A DNA stretch of 64,000 nucleotides from Oscillospiraceae bacterium (GTDB lineage Bacteria; Bacillota; Clostridia; Oscillospirales; Ruminococcaceae): positions 1-64,000 of the forward strand of contig WRBI01000001.1 in the NCBI GenBank assembly GCA_009784625.1, in the 5' to 3' direction. This document shows, in pieces, positions 35,357-44,076 of this stretch. Every line of letters starts with the position of its first letter. Positions within the stretch are counted from its first letter, which is position 1. The translations under genes and the position numbers were made by a program. The notes under the pieces were generated by a model. That model searched no databases. It was not told the DNA's origin and worked only from the letters and a program-made list of their open reading frames with translations.

Positions 35357-35569
35357 CTATTTTTCGGCAGCCACAACCGCCTGCGCAAACTTCTGAAACG
35401 TATAGTCGCTTTCCGCGCTGCCCTCTCTGCCTATCTTGAACCAGAAACAAGCGGGGATTTCATGGTCGCGCAGATTCTTTTCAACACAGGGTGTACATCC
35501 ATCGCCATGCCGGCTCGGATGGTGCGCACACCCTAAATCCGGGCAAGTGCAGAATGTTATGTCAGACAT
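35357..35569 (-). CDS. Small Cys-rich protein, DUF6485-like
   Basis: The 70-residue protein has six Cys and several His: CTCPDLGCAHHPSRHGDGC, then PCVEKNL and IPACFWF. The spacing suggests a bound metal or Fe-S centre, and the pattern is that of the DUF6485 family as I remember it. ATG 35569 has AAGGAGG seven bases upstream. It lies alone between the glutamate mutase remnant and the XRE-cupin gene. Function is unknown. Confidence 0.65.
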   Translation of the reverse strand: MSDITFCTCPDLGCAHHPSRHGDGCTPCVEKNLRDHEIPACFWFKIGREGSAESDYTFQKFAQAVVAAEK

Positions 35570-35668
35570 AAAGGTGGCCTCCTTCGTTTCGTATCTTTAG
35601 GGTGTGTGCCGGTATTGCGGGTGAGGGCAGCGAATGATTTTCCGGTAGAAAGATCAAGCGGCCCCACT

Positions 35669-36334
35669 TTAAAACCAGGGGGGTACATTGGCCCAAACGC
35701 AAGTACACATCCTGTCAGAGTCGTTTCGCTTAAGGTGTGGGTCAGATGAGTTGAACGTGATGCTGTCGCCTTCTTCAAGCAGATAAACCTGATCGTTGAC
35801 CTCAACGGTCAGCGCGCCCGAAAGCATCAGCCCGCACTCACTGCCCGGATGCGAATACCGGCCGGTAGAGGCACCCGGATCGTACTCATTGTAAATAAAC
35901 TCAATCGGCCCGGAAAGATTCGGGTTGAGCAGATAAAACCGAATCCCTTTGCCCGGGGACAGGAACTTGCGGTTACTTTTATGTACAACCGGGGATACCC
36001 CCATCAAATTGGCCGGCGGAAACAGCTTTAGATATGCGTCAAAGTCAATCTGTGAGACCGCGCCTAAGATCGGATTGGTTGGCTCACCGGCTGTCCGGCC
36101 GTCGGTTTGGGCCTCTTCAAACAGGTAGCTGATCGGAATTTGCATAGCGCCGCAGACCTTTTTGAGGGTGGCGATTGAGGGGGAGATCAGCCCGCGCTCA
36201 AGCTGGCTGATCATACTGGAGGTCAGGCCGGTCATCTCGGCAAGGTCGGAGATTTTATAGCCGTGTTCGGTGCGAAGCCTGCGTATCTTTGCGCCAAGCG
36301 CGAGGTTTATCTCTTCCAATGTGTGGTCACTCAT
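35669..36334 (-). CDS. XRE-family regulator with cupin domain
   Basis: The 221-residue protein has an N-terminal helix-turn-helix (KISDLAEMTGLTSSMISQLERG) at residues about 20-75 and a C-terminal cupin (HPGSECGLMLSGALTVEVND, then GDSITFNSSDPHLKRN) at about 150-215. Such regulators sense small molecules or polyamines. ATG 36334 is the start because the protein then begins as relatives do and the promoter at 36375-36403 lies before it; a longer frame to 36421 would include the promoter. It is transcribed in the same direction as the hydrogenase genes upstream. It ends with an unusual PPWF. Confidence 0.88.
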   Translation of the reverse strand: MSDHTLEEINLALGAKIRRLRTEHGYKISDLAEMTGLTSSMISQLERGLISPSIATLKKVCGAMQIPISYLFEEAQTDGRTAGEPTNPILGAVSQIDFDAYLKLFPPANLMGVSPVVHKSNRKFLSPGKGIRFYLLNPNLSGPIEFIYNEYDPGASTGRYSHPGSECGLMLSGALTVEVNDQVYLLEEGDSITFNSSDPHLKRNDSDRMCTCVWANVPPWF

Positions 36335-36374
36335 AATGAATAGACGGCCTCTTTCGTTGTAATATTTACAGTAA

Positions 36375-36403
36375 ATAATGACACAATCGATAAAGATTGT
36401 CAA
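36375..36403 (-). promoter_or_regulatory. Promoter of the XRE-cupin gene
   Basis: TTGACA (36398-36403) and CATTAT (36375-36380) on the minus strand have a 17-base spacer. The -35 box touches the base of the 16-bp hairpin at 36406. Confidence 0.7.
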
Positions 36404-36405
36404 TC

Positions 36406-36440
36406 GGCGTGACCCCCGCACGTTGTGCGGGGGTCACGCC
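36406..36440. terminator. 16-bp perfect hairpin after the hydrogenase operon
   Basis: GGCGTGACCCCCGCAC (36406-36421) pairs perfectly with 36425-36440 around GTT. It lies 15 bases past the hydrogenase stop and probably ends that transcript, though no strong T-run follows. Confidence 0.65.
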
Positions 36441-36454
36441 TTATATCGATCTTG

Positions 36455-38194
36455 TTAAGTATTCGAGTGGGGGGGCATGGTCCACGCAGTATGGTCGGTA
36501 TGCAGCAGCTCGTGCGACCTGTGTGAAAGCGGCTTTTCGAAAAACTCATCATATGCTTTTTTGATGGATGGGTTTTCGTGCGAGAAACGGGTCTTGGCCC
36601 CTTTGTCGAGGTCGTAAAGGACAGGTGCACGCTCGGGGGCAAACTCGGCGCCGTCGGTAATCGGCTGGCCGCCGCCGCAGACACATCCGCCCGGGCAGGC
36701 CATAATCTCGACAAAGTCGTACTTAACTTCGCCGCTCTTAACCTTTTCGACCAGCTCGCGGGCGTTCGACAGGCCGCTGGCAACCGCCGCACGGACTTTT
36801 TTCCCGTCAAGCGAGATGGACGTCTCTTTCCAGCCCTCGAAGCCGCGAATGGCCGTAAACGCGTCGGGGTCCGGGTTTTGGCCGGTGACCAGGCAGTGTA
36901 CCGAGCGGAGCGCAGCCTGCATAACCCCGCCCATCGAGCCGAATATAACCGCCGCGCCTGTCCCCTCGCCGAGCAGATCGTCGAACCGCTCTTCTTTGAG
37001 CGCCTCAATGTTGATCATGAATGTTTTAAGCATACTGACCAGCTCACGGGTTGTGATGACGGCGTCTACGTCCTGTCCGCTGCCGGCACTGTCCATCCCG
37101 GGCAGGGTGGCCTCATTCTTTTTGGCCAGGCACGGCATGATGGATACCGAGAAGATTTTGGCGGGGTCAATCCCCGTGCGCTGGGCAAACCAGCTCTTGG
37201 TTACAGCACCGAACATCTGCTGCGGCGACTTTGCGGTCGAGAGATTCGGGGTAAGCTCAGGGTATTGGGATTTCAAAAAACGCACCCAGCCCGGACAGCA
37301 TGAAGTGAACATCGGCCAAGCGTGAGAGCCTTTATCAGCTAGGCGGGCAAGCAGCTCAGACCCTTCTTCCATGACAGTTAGGTCGGCCGTGAAGTTGGTG
37401 TCAAAAACATAGTCAACACCCAGCGCGCGGACAGCCGCGACCAGTTTGCCCACACCGGCTTCTTCCCTGTTCAGGCCGACCCCCTCGTTCCAGGCGGCGC
37501 GAACGGCGGGCGCGATCTGCACAACCACAACCTTTTCGGGGTCATGTATCGCGTCAAAGACTTTTTGGGTATCCGGCCGGGCATACAGCGCACCCACCGG
37601 GCAGTGAACGATGCACTGTCCGCACAGGGCGCATTCACTCTCGTTGATGGTCTTATTCCCGGGCAGGCCAAGGGTGAGGTGGACAGCTGAGCCGCGGGTA
37701 TCCCAAACGCCGAGCGACTGAATTTTTTCGCAGACCATCATACACCGCATACAGGCAATGCACTTAGAAGAATCACGGATAAGCGGGTAGTCTTTCGGCC
37801 ATTTGTCATACCGGACTTTTTTGGTGTAAGGCGATTCAAGTATGTTCAGGTCGCTCACGATTTGTTGGAGCGAGCAGTTCAGGTTGCGGACACAGGCGGT
37901 GCAGTCGCTGTTGTGAGCCGAAAGCGCAAGCTCGACGTTTACCCGCCGCGCCTCTTTGACCCGGCGGCTGTTTGTGTGGATGACCATCCCGTCCGTAACT
38001 TTCATATTACAGGAGGCGGAGAGCATGTCGTCCCCTTCGACTTCGACCACACAGACCCGGCAGGCGCCCACGTCGCAGACGTCTTTCTGGTAGCAGAGCG
38101 AGGGGATCATAAACCCGGCCCCGCGCGCCGCCTCCAGGATGGTTGTACCCTCCGGCACACTGACCGGCTTTCCGTCTATTGTCAGATTTACCAT
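36455..38194 (-). CDS. [FeFe]-hydrogenase catalytic subunit
   Basis: The 579-residue protein has N-terminal [2Fe-2S] (CDVGACRVC), the His-Cys3 cluster, two [4Fe-4S] ferredoxin motifs (CIACMRCMMVCE, CALCGQCIVHCP) and the H-cluster domain with all three signatures: TSCCPGW, MPCLAKKNEA, and IMACPGGCVCGGGQP. This is the arrangement of group A hydrogenases working with NAD(P)H partners. One deviation is GGVMQAALR, where most have GGVMEAALR. The gene overlaps the flavoprotein gene before it by seven bases, which points to one complex. It produces or consumes hydrogen in the cytoplasm. Confidence 0.93.
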   Translation of the reverse strand: MVNLTIDGKPVSVPEGTTILEAARGAGFMIPSLCYQKDVCDVGACRVCVVEVEGDDMLSASCNMKVTDGMVIHTNSRRVKEARRVNVELALSAHNSDCTACVRNLNCSLQQIVSDLNILESPYTKKVRYDKWPKDYPLIRDSSKCIACMRCMMVCEKIQSLGVWDTRGSAVHLTLGLPGNKTINESECALCGQCIVHCPVGALYARPDTQKVFDAIHDPEKVVVVQIAPAVRAAWNEGVGLNREEAGVGKLVAAVRALGVDYVFDTNFTADLTVMEEGSELLARLADKGSHAWPMFTSCCPGWVRFLKSQYPELTPNLSTAKSPQQMFGAVTKSWFAQRTGIDPAKIFSVSIMPCLAKKNEATLPGMDSAGSGQDVDAVITTRELVSMLKTFMINIEALKEERFDDLLGEGTGAAVIFGSMGGVMQAALRSVHCLVTGQNPDPDAFTAIRGFEGWKETSISLDGKKVRAAVASGLSNARELVEKVKSGEVKYDFVEIMACPGGCVCGGGQPITDGAEFAPERAPVLYDLDKGAKTRFSHENPSIKKAYDEFFEKPLSHRSHELLHTDHTAWTMPPHSNT

Positions 38195-40017
38195 TGATAG
38201 ACCCTCCCATCCCGAAGTGTGCCCATCCCGAAGTGGTCACACCGCAGACATCTCGCACATTCCTGATGCATTTCCTGCTCGGACAGTGCGCGCTCGAACA
38301 TTTCAAAGTCGTTTTTGCGGTCAATTGCTTCGCGCTCAAGGCTGGTTGCGCGGCCGCAGGCGACCTTGTGCTTTTGAGAAGCGGGCGGAATCTCAACACC
38401 CAGCGTGATCTTATGGGCGTAGCCGAGATAATTGTCGATGTTGGCGGCCGAAACCTTTCCGGCCTCAATGGCGCGGATGACGGTGGCCGGGCCGAATGTG
38501 CAGTCGCCGCCGGCGAAAACCCCCGGCATCCCGGGTACGGCACAGCTGAGTTCGGCCTCCAGCATATCGTAGTTGAGCGCCAGCCCGCAGCCCGAAAAAT
38601 ACTCAGACTGAATGGCCTGACCGATGGCCACGATGACGATGTCGCACTCGATTCGCTCTTCCGGTTTGTCGGCTTTGCGCGGGGCGGGGCGGCCTGCCCG
38701 GTAAGTTCCGATCATCTGCGGCTGGACAGTCAGGGCGTTCGCGTTCCCGTTCCCATCGCTTTCAATCCGAACGGGGGCAGAAAGCGGCATGATGTCCACG
38801 CCTTCGGCGACCGCGCCCTCCACTTCTTCGCGCAGGGCGGTCATATCCTCCACCCGGCGGCGATAGACGCACTTCACCGATTTCGCGCCCAGCCGCACAC
38901 TTGTCCGCGCGGCGTCCATCGCGACGTTGCCGCCGCCGATGACCACAATGTTTTTGTCGGCAAAGACCGGGAATATTTCATCCCCCATGTCTGAGAGGAG
39001 TTTGACGGCCGAAATAACGCCGGTGCTCTCTTCGCCCGGTATCGCCAGGCTCTTGTGGCCGTGTGCGCCGATGGTGATCAGCACACTGTCGTATTTGGCG
39101 CGAAGCTCTTCAAAGCTTATATCCTTGCCGATTTCGGTGTTCATAACCGTGTCTACCCCGGCCTTTAAGATGGCGTCTATATCGTAGTCAAGGTATTGGT
39201 CGGGCAGGCGGTAAAGCGGGATTCCGTAGCGAAGCATACCGCCCAGCTTTCCGCGTTTTTCATAGATTTTTACCTGATGACCCATCAGGGTCAGGTAGTA
39301 AGCGGCGCTCAACCCGGCCGGGCCGCCGCCGACCACCGCGACTCTTTTTCCGGTGGAGGGCGCACCCGCTTCGGGCGGGACGACACCGGCCTTTTCGACC
39401 GCTGAGCGCTTGATTGCCCGGATGTTGACCGCCTGATCCACAATCCCGCGGCGGCAAAAATCCTCACAGGGGTGCTCACAGATCAGCGCGCATGTGCTGG
39501 GCAAGGGGTTGTCCTTGCGGATTAAGCGAACGGCGTCCACATACCGACCCTCGCCGCAAAGGGCTATGTAACCGGGGATATCGACCTGCGCCGGGCAGTT
39601 CCAGGCACAGCGCACAGCCTGATGTTTGGCAAGGCAGGAACCGGTCGTGATGTGCGTCTCAAAGTCTTTGTAATAAGTGCCGATACAGCCCAGGACAACC
39701 TTGGCCGCCTCGAAACCGATTGCGCAGTCCGCCGAATCGGCGATGGCCGACGCTGTCCGCTTGAGCAGGCGGATGTCGTCCAGCGAGCCGCTGCCGCCCA
39801 ACATCCCCTCAAGCAGGCCGGTCATTCTGTCCAGACCCACCCGGCACGGTGTACACTTCCCGCAGCTTTGCGATTGACAAAGCCGGAGAAAAACAGCCGT
39901 CAAGTCAACCGGACAGACCCCGCGCTCACCGGCCGCGACCCGCCGCTTTAGACCGGCGTAAATATCTTCGATCGTGTTTTCGCCGGGCTGGGCGGTTTTT
40001 AGAAATAACCTTTCCAA
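38188..40017 (-). CDS. NuoF-tail / GltD-like flavoprotein, hydrogenase partner
   Basis: The 609-residue protein joins modules seldom found separately in this form. Residues about 1-115 match only the Fe-S end of NuoF (SCGKCTPCRVG and a later Cys); the FMN- and NADH-binding part is absent. Residues about 130-205 hold the GltD-type Fe-S region (CAWNCPAQVDIPGY, CEHPCEDFC). Then follow an FAD motif (VAVVGGGPAGLSAAYYL) and an NAD(P) motif (IVVIGGGNVAMDAA). A C-terminal CARCLRC adds more Fe-S ligands. It likely passes electrons between NAD(P)H and the hydrogenase, possibly by bifurcation. Confidence 0.85.
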   Translation of the reverse strand: MERLFLKTAQPGENTIEDIYAGLKRRVAAGERGVCPVDLTAVFLRLCQSQSCGKCTPCRVGLDRMTGLLEGMLGGSGSLDDIRLLKRTASAIADSADCAIGFEAAKVVLGCIGTYYKDFETHITTGSCLAKHQAVRCAWNCPAQVDIPGYIALCGEGRYVDAVRLIRKDNPLPSTCALICEHPCEDFCRRGIVDQAVNIRAIKRSAVEKAGVVPPEAGAPSTGKRVAVVGGGPAGLSAAYYLTLMGHQVKIYEKRGKLGGMLRYGIPLYRLPDQYLDYDIDAILKAGVDTVMNTEIGKDISFEELRAKYDSVLITIGAHGHKSLAIPGEESTGVISAVKLLSDMGDEIFPVFADKNIVVIGGGNVAMDAARTSVRLGAKSVKCVYRRRVEDMTALREEVEGAVAEGVDIMPLSAPVRIESDGNGNANALTVQPQMIGTYRAGRPAPRKADKPEERIECDIVIVAIGQAIQSEYFSGCGLALNYDMLEAELSCAVPGMPGVFAGGDCTFGPATVIRAIEAGKVSAANIDNYLGYAHKITLGVEIPPASQKHKVACGRATSLEREAIDRKNDFEMFERALSEQEMHQECARCLRCDHFGMGTLRDGRVYQW

Positions 40018-40418
40018 AATCGTTCACTCCCATTGCTTTTTCAGGTGCTTATTAAACCAAAACCGACTGTCGGGTCGGATTAAAGCCGATGAGACTGTTC
40101 AGAGGATAACAATCCTGTCGCCGCATTAACAAACACTGTGACAAAAATTGACCGTCCGGTTGTGTTTGACGGCACTTATTCATGTAAAGCTTTGTCGGTT
40201 GAGGTCTATATCTGTTGCAATCCCAGCCCATCGCTTATGACATTATACCACTTTAATTTGAGATTGCAAGCCCTAATTTTTGTGTAAATTAACAAGATGA
40301 CCGATGGCTGTAAAAATTCTTTTTGGCGCCGAAATACCGAAAAATTGTTCGTGATTTGCTGCCTTATTTATAGTATAATTGTGACGAGCGGCAATCGAAA
40401 ACCAGGGAGGACAACGTC
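40018..40418. other. Divergent intergenic region, hydrogenase/glpK
   Basis: About 400 bases without a gene separate the divergent operons. A TATAAT (40374-40379) stands 40 bases before the glpK start, with no good -35 at the normal distance, so the glpK promoter may depend on an activator. AT-rich tracts lie at 40240-40300. No clear riboswitch was seen. Confidence 0.5.
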
Positions 40419-41903
40419 ATGTCAAAATATCTGCTCTCGCTTGATCAGGGTACGACCAGCTCGCGGGCCATCTTGTTTGACCAGAACCAAAAGATTGCCG
40501 GCACAGCACAAAAAGAATTCACACAGTTTTATCCCCAGGAGGGCTGGGTTGAGCACGATCCTATGGAAATTTACGCCTCTCAATACAGCGTCATGATGGA
40601 AGTGGTCGCCAAAACAGGCATCGCACCCGGCGAGATCGCCGCCATCGGGATCGCCAACCAGCGGGAGACCACCGTCGTCTGGGATAAGCGAACCGGTCAG
40701 CCGGTCTGCAATGCCATTGTCTGGCAGTGCCGCCGAACAGCCGGAATCATCGACCGCCTGGTAACCGGTGGGCTGACCGACCATATCAGGACAACAACCG
40801 GGCTGGTTCCGGACGCTTACTTTTCAGGCTCGAAAATCGCCTGGATTCTAGATCATGTGGAGGGCGCGCGGGAAAAAGCCAAAAACGGCGAGCTCTTGTT
40901 CGGTACGGTAGATACCTGGCTGATCTGGAAACTGACCGGCGGCAAAGTACATGTAACCGACTACACCAACGCATCCCGCACTATGATTTACGACATCCAC
41001 AAGCTGGATTGGGATGACCGGCTGCTGTCCGCGCTCGACATTCCGCGGGCTATCCTGCCCGAAGTCAAAAGCTCCTGCCAAGTGTACGGCCACACCACCA
41101 TTCAGGGAACACAAGTGCCGATCGCGGGGATCGCGGGTGATCAGCAGGCCGCGCTCTTCGGTCAGTGCTGCTTTTCGAAAGGCGAGGCCAAGAACACTTA
41201 CGGTACCGGCTGCTTTTTGTTGATGCACACCGGCGATCAGGCGCATCCCAGCCAAAACGGCCTGCTCACCACCATTGTGGGCGGTACCGGAAACAAGCCG
41301 TCCTACGCGCTGGAGGGCAGTGTCTTTGTGGGCGGCGCGGTTATCCAGTGGCTGCGGGACGGGATGCGGCTGTTTTCTGAGAGCAAAGACGCCGAGTATC
41401 ACGCATCCAAAGTCGGGGACACCGGCGGCGTCTACCTGGTCCCCGCGTTCACCGGGCTTGGCGCACCTCATTGGGATATGTATGCCCGCGGCTGTATTGT
41501 GGGGATTACCAGGGGAACCACCAGTGAGCACATCATCCGGGCGGCCGAGGAGTCGATCGCGTACCAGAGCTATGATCTGATCAAAGCGATGGAAAAGGAC
41601 ACCGGCAATCCGATAAGCGAGCTGAATGTGGACGGCGGTGCCTCCCGCGATCACTTGCTCATGCAGTTCCAGTCGAATATTTTGGACAAGCCTGTCCACC
41701 GGCCGGTTATCAGCGAAACCACCGCGCTGGGTGCGGCTTATCTGGCCGGCCTGTCGGTCGGCGTCTGGAAAGACCTCGATCAGCTCAAGGCGCTCTGGCA
41801 CTGTGATCGCACCTTTACCCCCAACATGGCGGACAATCGGCGAAAATCCCTGCTGGCCGGGTGGAACAAAGCTGTCGGCCGCAGCCTGAACTGGGCGCGG
41901 TAA
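40419..41903 (+). CDS. glpK: Glycerol kinase
   Basis: The 494-residue FGGY-family kinase matches GlpK throughout: [13 protein letters not shown] at the N-terminus, [28 protein letters not shown]-site [12 protein letters not shown], and [21 protein letters not shown]. It phosphorylates glycerol to glycerol-3-phosphate in the cytoplasm. The gene stands alone: no glpF or glpD is adjacent, and a strong terminator follows. AGGGAGGACAACGTC precedes the ATG. Its His near the middle (YGHTTI) region, the usual PTS phosphorylation site of Firmicutes GlpK, may be regulatory. Confidence 0.95.
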   Translation: MSKYLLSLDQGTTSSRAILFDQNQKIAGTAQKEFTQFYPQEGWVEHDPMEIYASQYSVMMEVVAKTGIAPGEIAAIGIANQRETTVVWDKRTGQPVCNAIVWQCRRTAGIIDRLVTGGLTDHIRTTTGLVPDAYFSGSKIAWILDHVEGAREKAKNGELLFGTVDTWLIWKLTGGKVHVTDYTNASRTMIYDIHKLDWDDRLLSALDIPRAILPEVKSSCQVYGHTTIQGTQVPIAGIAGDQQAALFGQCCFSKGEAKNTYGTGCFLLMHTGDQAHPSQNGLLTTIVGGTGNKPSYALEGSVFVGGAVIQWLRDGMRLFSESKDAEYHASKVGDTGGVYLVPAFTGLGAPHWDMYARGCIVGITRGTTSEHIIRAAEESIAYQSYDLIKAMEKDTGNPISELNVDGGASRDHLLMQFQSNILDKPVHRPVISETTALGAAYLAGLSVGVWKDLDQLKALWHCDRTFTPNMADNRRKSLLAGWNKAVGRSLNWAR

Positions 41904-41920
41904 CGCGTACATACGCAAAA

Positions 41921-41948
41921 GCCGACCGGGCTACCGGTCGGCTTTCTT
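41921..41948 (+). terminator. glpK terminator
   Basis: GCCGACCGG (41921-41929) pairs with CCGGTCGGC (41934-41942) around a 4-base loop, followed by TTTCTT. Confidence 0.85.
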
Positions 41949-42023
41949 AGAACCTGTTCATAATATTATTCGGCCAAGGCCGCGGCCGATGCCCCGCAAT
42001 CGGCCATCTCGCGAGCCGGTTGT

Positions 42024-42758
42024 TCATGTATTTTCGCCAAGCGACCACTCGCCTTTCGTTGCCGCCGCCTGCCTGCAATAGAGAATGTGCAGCGCACTGC
42101 TCAAGCGATTGAGCGCCCTGAGAATGTCCGGGCGGCTTGCATTGCCGCCCTCGTCCACAAAGGCGGCGACCGCTGCCAGCTCGACCTCCCGCGAAGCCGC
42201 CCGCAGGGTGTTCAGGCAGACAGCCGGCGCACCCATCCTGTAAGAGGGCAGGCAAAACGGCATCCCGCAGGATTTTTCGGTGTTGTGCGAAGCCTGCCGC
42301 AGCGCCGCTTCATCCATGTTTAGCAGTATCGGCCAGGCAAATTCCTCTTCCTTGACCTCGCAGGCCATCAGATGGCGGGTGTAGGCGAGGATTTCTTCCA
42401 GCTCGCGAATCAGGCTTTCCGCCCCTTGCATTTGCGCAAGCATTTGCCCCTCCATCACTTTGGCTTGCAGCGAATCCAACTTGCCGCGCAGGATGATACG
42501 CGGGTGGGTCTTGGCCACCAGATGGTTCCCGTGCAGGTGGGTCATGTGTTCCGGCTTTTTGGGATATTTGTGGCCGGTATCGTCCGTGTACCCGCCCTCA
42601 AAGGCAACCGGAGCCTCTCTGTCCCAGATTATCTCGATCTCCTGCTTGCGGATGTAGTCGCGCGCACCCGGAGTCAACTGGTCGGAAAGGTTGAGATACA
42701 GCTCTTTGAGGCTGCCCGACCCGCGGCGTGAGCGCAAAATATCTTCGGTTATCAGCAT
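42024..42758 (-). CDS. EutT-like cob(I)alamin adenosyltransferase
   Basis: The 244-residue protein resembles EutT (the N-terminal part with LTPGARDYIRKQ, HMTHLHGNHLVAKTHPRI and LDSLQAKV) joined to the four-helix adenosyltransferase part. It would make adenosylcobalamin from cob(I)alamin and ATP. EutT holds an Fe/Zn through a HX11CCX2C-like site; here a different Cys pair, CGMPFC, stands in the C-terminal half, so metal binding may differ. No ethanolamine genes are nearby; the likely customer enzyme is unknown. ATG 42758 follows AAGGAGAATACAG. Confidence 0.75.
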   Translation of the reverse strand: MLITEDILRSRRGSGSLKELYLNLSDQLTPGARDYIRKQEIEIIWDREAPVAFEGGYTDDTGHKYPKKPEHMTHLHGNHLVAKTHPRIILRGKLDSLQAKVMEGQMLAQMQGAESLIRELEEILAYTRHLMACEVKEEEFAWPILLNMDEAALRQASHNTEKSCGMPFCLPSYRMGAPAVCLNTLRAASREVELAAVAAFVDEGGNASRPDILRALNRLSSALHILYCRQAAATKGEWSLGENT

Positions 42759-42772
42759 CTGTATTCTCCTTA

Positions 42773-42972
42773 TCATTGACAGCGCGTGTTATTGCCGTCT
42801 GCTTTGGTGAAATCAAGGCCGGATGCCTTTTCGATCAGCATCCTGTGGATCAGACCGGCGATGCGCGCCAGTTGTGTATGTTTAAGTGGTTTCGCCATCT
42901 GTAAAATGAGGCCGCCCAGATATCAACGGCTTCAAGGTCGATCGGGGCACTGAGCAGCTGATCGTCCGACAA
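42773..42972 (-). other. Two overlapping small frames upstream of the EutT-like gene
   Basis: TTG 42972 has a strong ribosome site (GGGGAGGGCGGG) and opens a 40-codon frame containing PIDLEAVDIWAASFYRW. It is overlapped by a second frame from ATG 42898 (41 codons, MAKPLKHTQLARIAGLIHRM) that stops 15 bases before the EutT start. They could be the halves of one frameshifted small gene or coupled peptides. I do not recognise either. Confidence 0.35.
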
Positions 42973-43132
42973 GGCCCGCCCTCCCCTCAAGTGCAGTGTC
43001 TGGCGTTTGTTCAATCATACCATAAATTACGGATAAAAGGTATCATCGCAAATAAAAAAATAGTGATCAAAACATGAGAAACGTCCCGTTTTACTCTCGC
43101 CGTGTATACAGTCAAAAAATCGCCGGATGCGC

Positions 43133-43160
43133 TAAAATTTCCCTGTCATTGGCCGAATAA
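43133..43160 (+). promoter_or_regulatory. Sigma-28 (SigD, flagellar)-type promoter
   Basis: TAAA (43133-43136), exactly 15 bases, then GCCGAATAA (43152-43160). This is close to the TAAA-N15-GCCGATAT consensus of SigD. It stands 65 bases before the coiled-coil gene, and the two genes that follow are next to a FliD-like gene. Confidence 0.65.
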
Positions 43161-43225
43161 GTATAATAGGTAACATATCATCCCGGCGCCAGCCGTCAAC
43201 TTCATAACACCAGGGGGAATTTACT

Positions 43226-43993
43226 ATGGTATCCGGCGTTTCTTCGATCAACACACCGATTGCCTCTATGACCATGATGCATGCGCAGCAGATACAAACG
43301 CTTGAGGCACAGGCAGGCAGTCTTGAAGCGCGCATTTACGCACTGGAAGAAAGGATCATGGCGATTCACGACAACGGGCGTTTATCCAACGAGGAACGTG
43401 CGCAGCAAATAAACCCGATCAACGAGCAGATCGGCAGAATTCGTGAGCGGATCTCAGAGGTTCGGGTAAGGATATCCGAAACCCGCGCCCGGCACAGGGA
43501 AGCCGAAAACGACGCCCGCAGGCGTCAACAGGCTAACGAAGACCGGGCTAGACAAAACCGCGCCGAAAGCGGGGAGACCGACGAAGTGGTGGACGGCGCG
43601 CTGGTGCACGCGATCATCCGGGCGGATCAAAATCAGGGGGATACAGGCCAGGTGCGGGCCGAGCTGAGTTCCAGACAGCGCACGGCCGGTCAGGAAAACA
43701 TCTGGCGGATCAACGAAGACCCGGATGACCCCGGTCGAATGGTTCTTATCCCGATCGAAGATCGCCGGCCGCGAAGCCCCGAAGAAGCACACAGCGCACA
43801 GACCCGGATGGACACGGTTGATCAGGGTCTGATCCGCGATAGCGTTGACCGGGCAGCCGCTTTGGAACGGCAGGCGGAAACTCGCCCGGAGCAAGACGAG
43901 GATGCGCGGGAAGATGACGACACCGGCCACAGCTACACCCGCCCCGGTACCGGCCGCCGGGAAGCCGGTCAGTTTCTTGAGGGCAGAGCGTAA
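43226..43993 (+). CDS. Coiled-coil protein of unknown function, probable motility regulon
   Basis: The 255-residue hydrophilic protein has a long helix from about residue 20 to 125 with heptad pattern (LEAQAGSLEARIYALEERI, then RIRERISEVRVRISETRARH), followed by a charged, Arg/Glu/Asp-rich, probably disordered tail. No signal peptide or membrane segment is present. The start MVSGVSSINTPIASM, Ser/Thr-rich, is reminiscent of flagellar rod/hook/FliD-type N-termini, but I cannot assign it. The sigma-28-type promoter and the FliD-like gene across the terminator support a motility or surface role. AGGGGGAATTTACT precedes the ATG. Confidence 0.6.
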   Translation: MVSGVSSINTPIASMTMMHAQQIQTLEAQAGSLEARIYALEERIMAIHDNGRLSNEERAQQINPINEQIGRIRERISEVRVRISETRARHREAENDARRRQQANEDRARQNRAESGETDEVVDGALVHAIIRADQNQGDTGQVRAELSSRQRTAGQENIWRINEDPDDPGRMVLIPIEDRRPRSPEEAHSAQTRMDTVDQGLIRDSVDRAAALERQAETRPEQDEDAREDDDTGHSYTRPGTGRREAGQFLEGRA

Positions 43994-44076
43994 ACGCAGC
44001 TTTTCACCTTTAGTCCGGACAGGCGCGTAATGTTTCGGGTCTGCCAGGCGTTTCCATTTCAATAGGGGGGATTGCC

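Noticed and set aside
40277..40297. TTGTGTAAATTAACAA as a Rex operator between the hydrogenase and glpK genes
   Set aside because: Only one half fits TTAACAA; the spacing of the other half is off by two bases, too weak to call.
40848..41918. Minus-strand open frame of 356 codons opposite glpK
   Set aside because: Shadow of a strongly conserved gene; no start signal.
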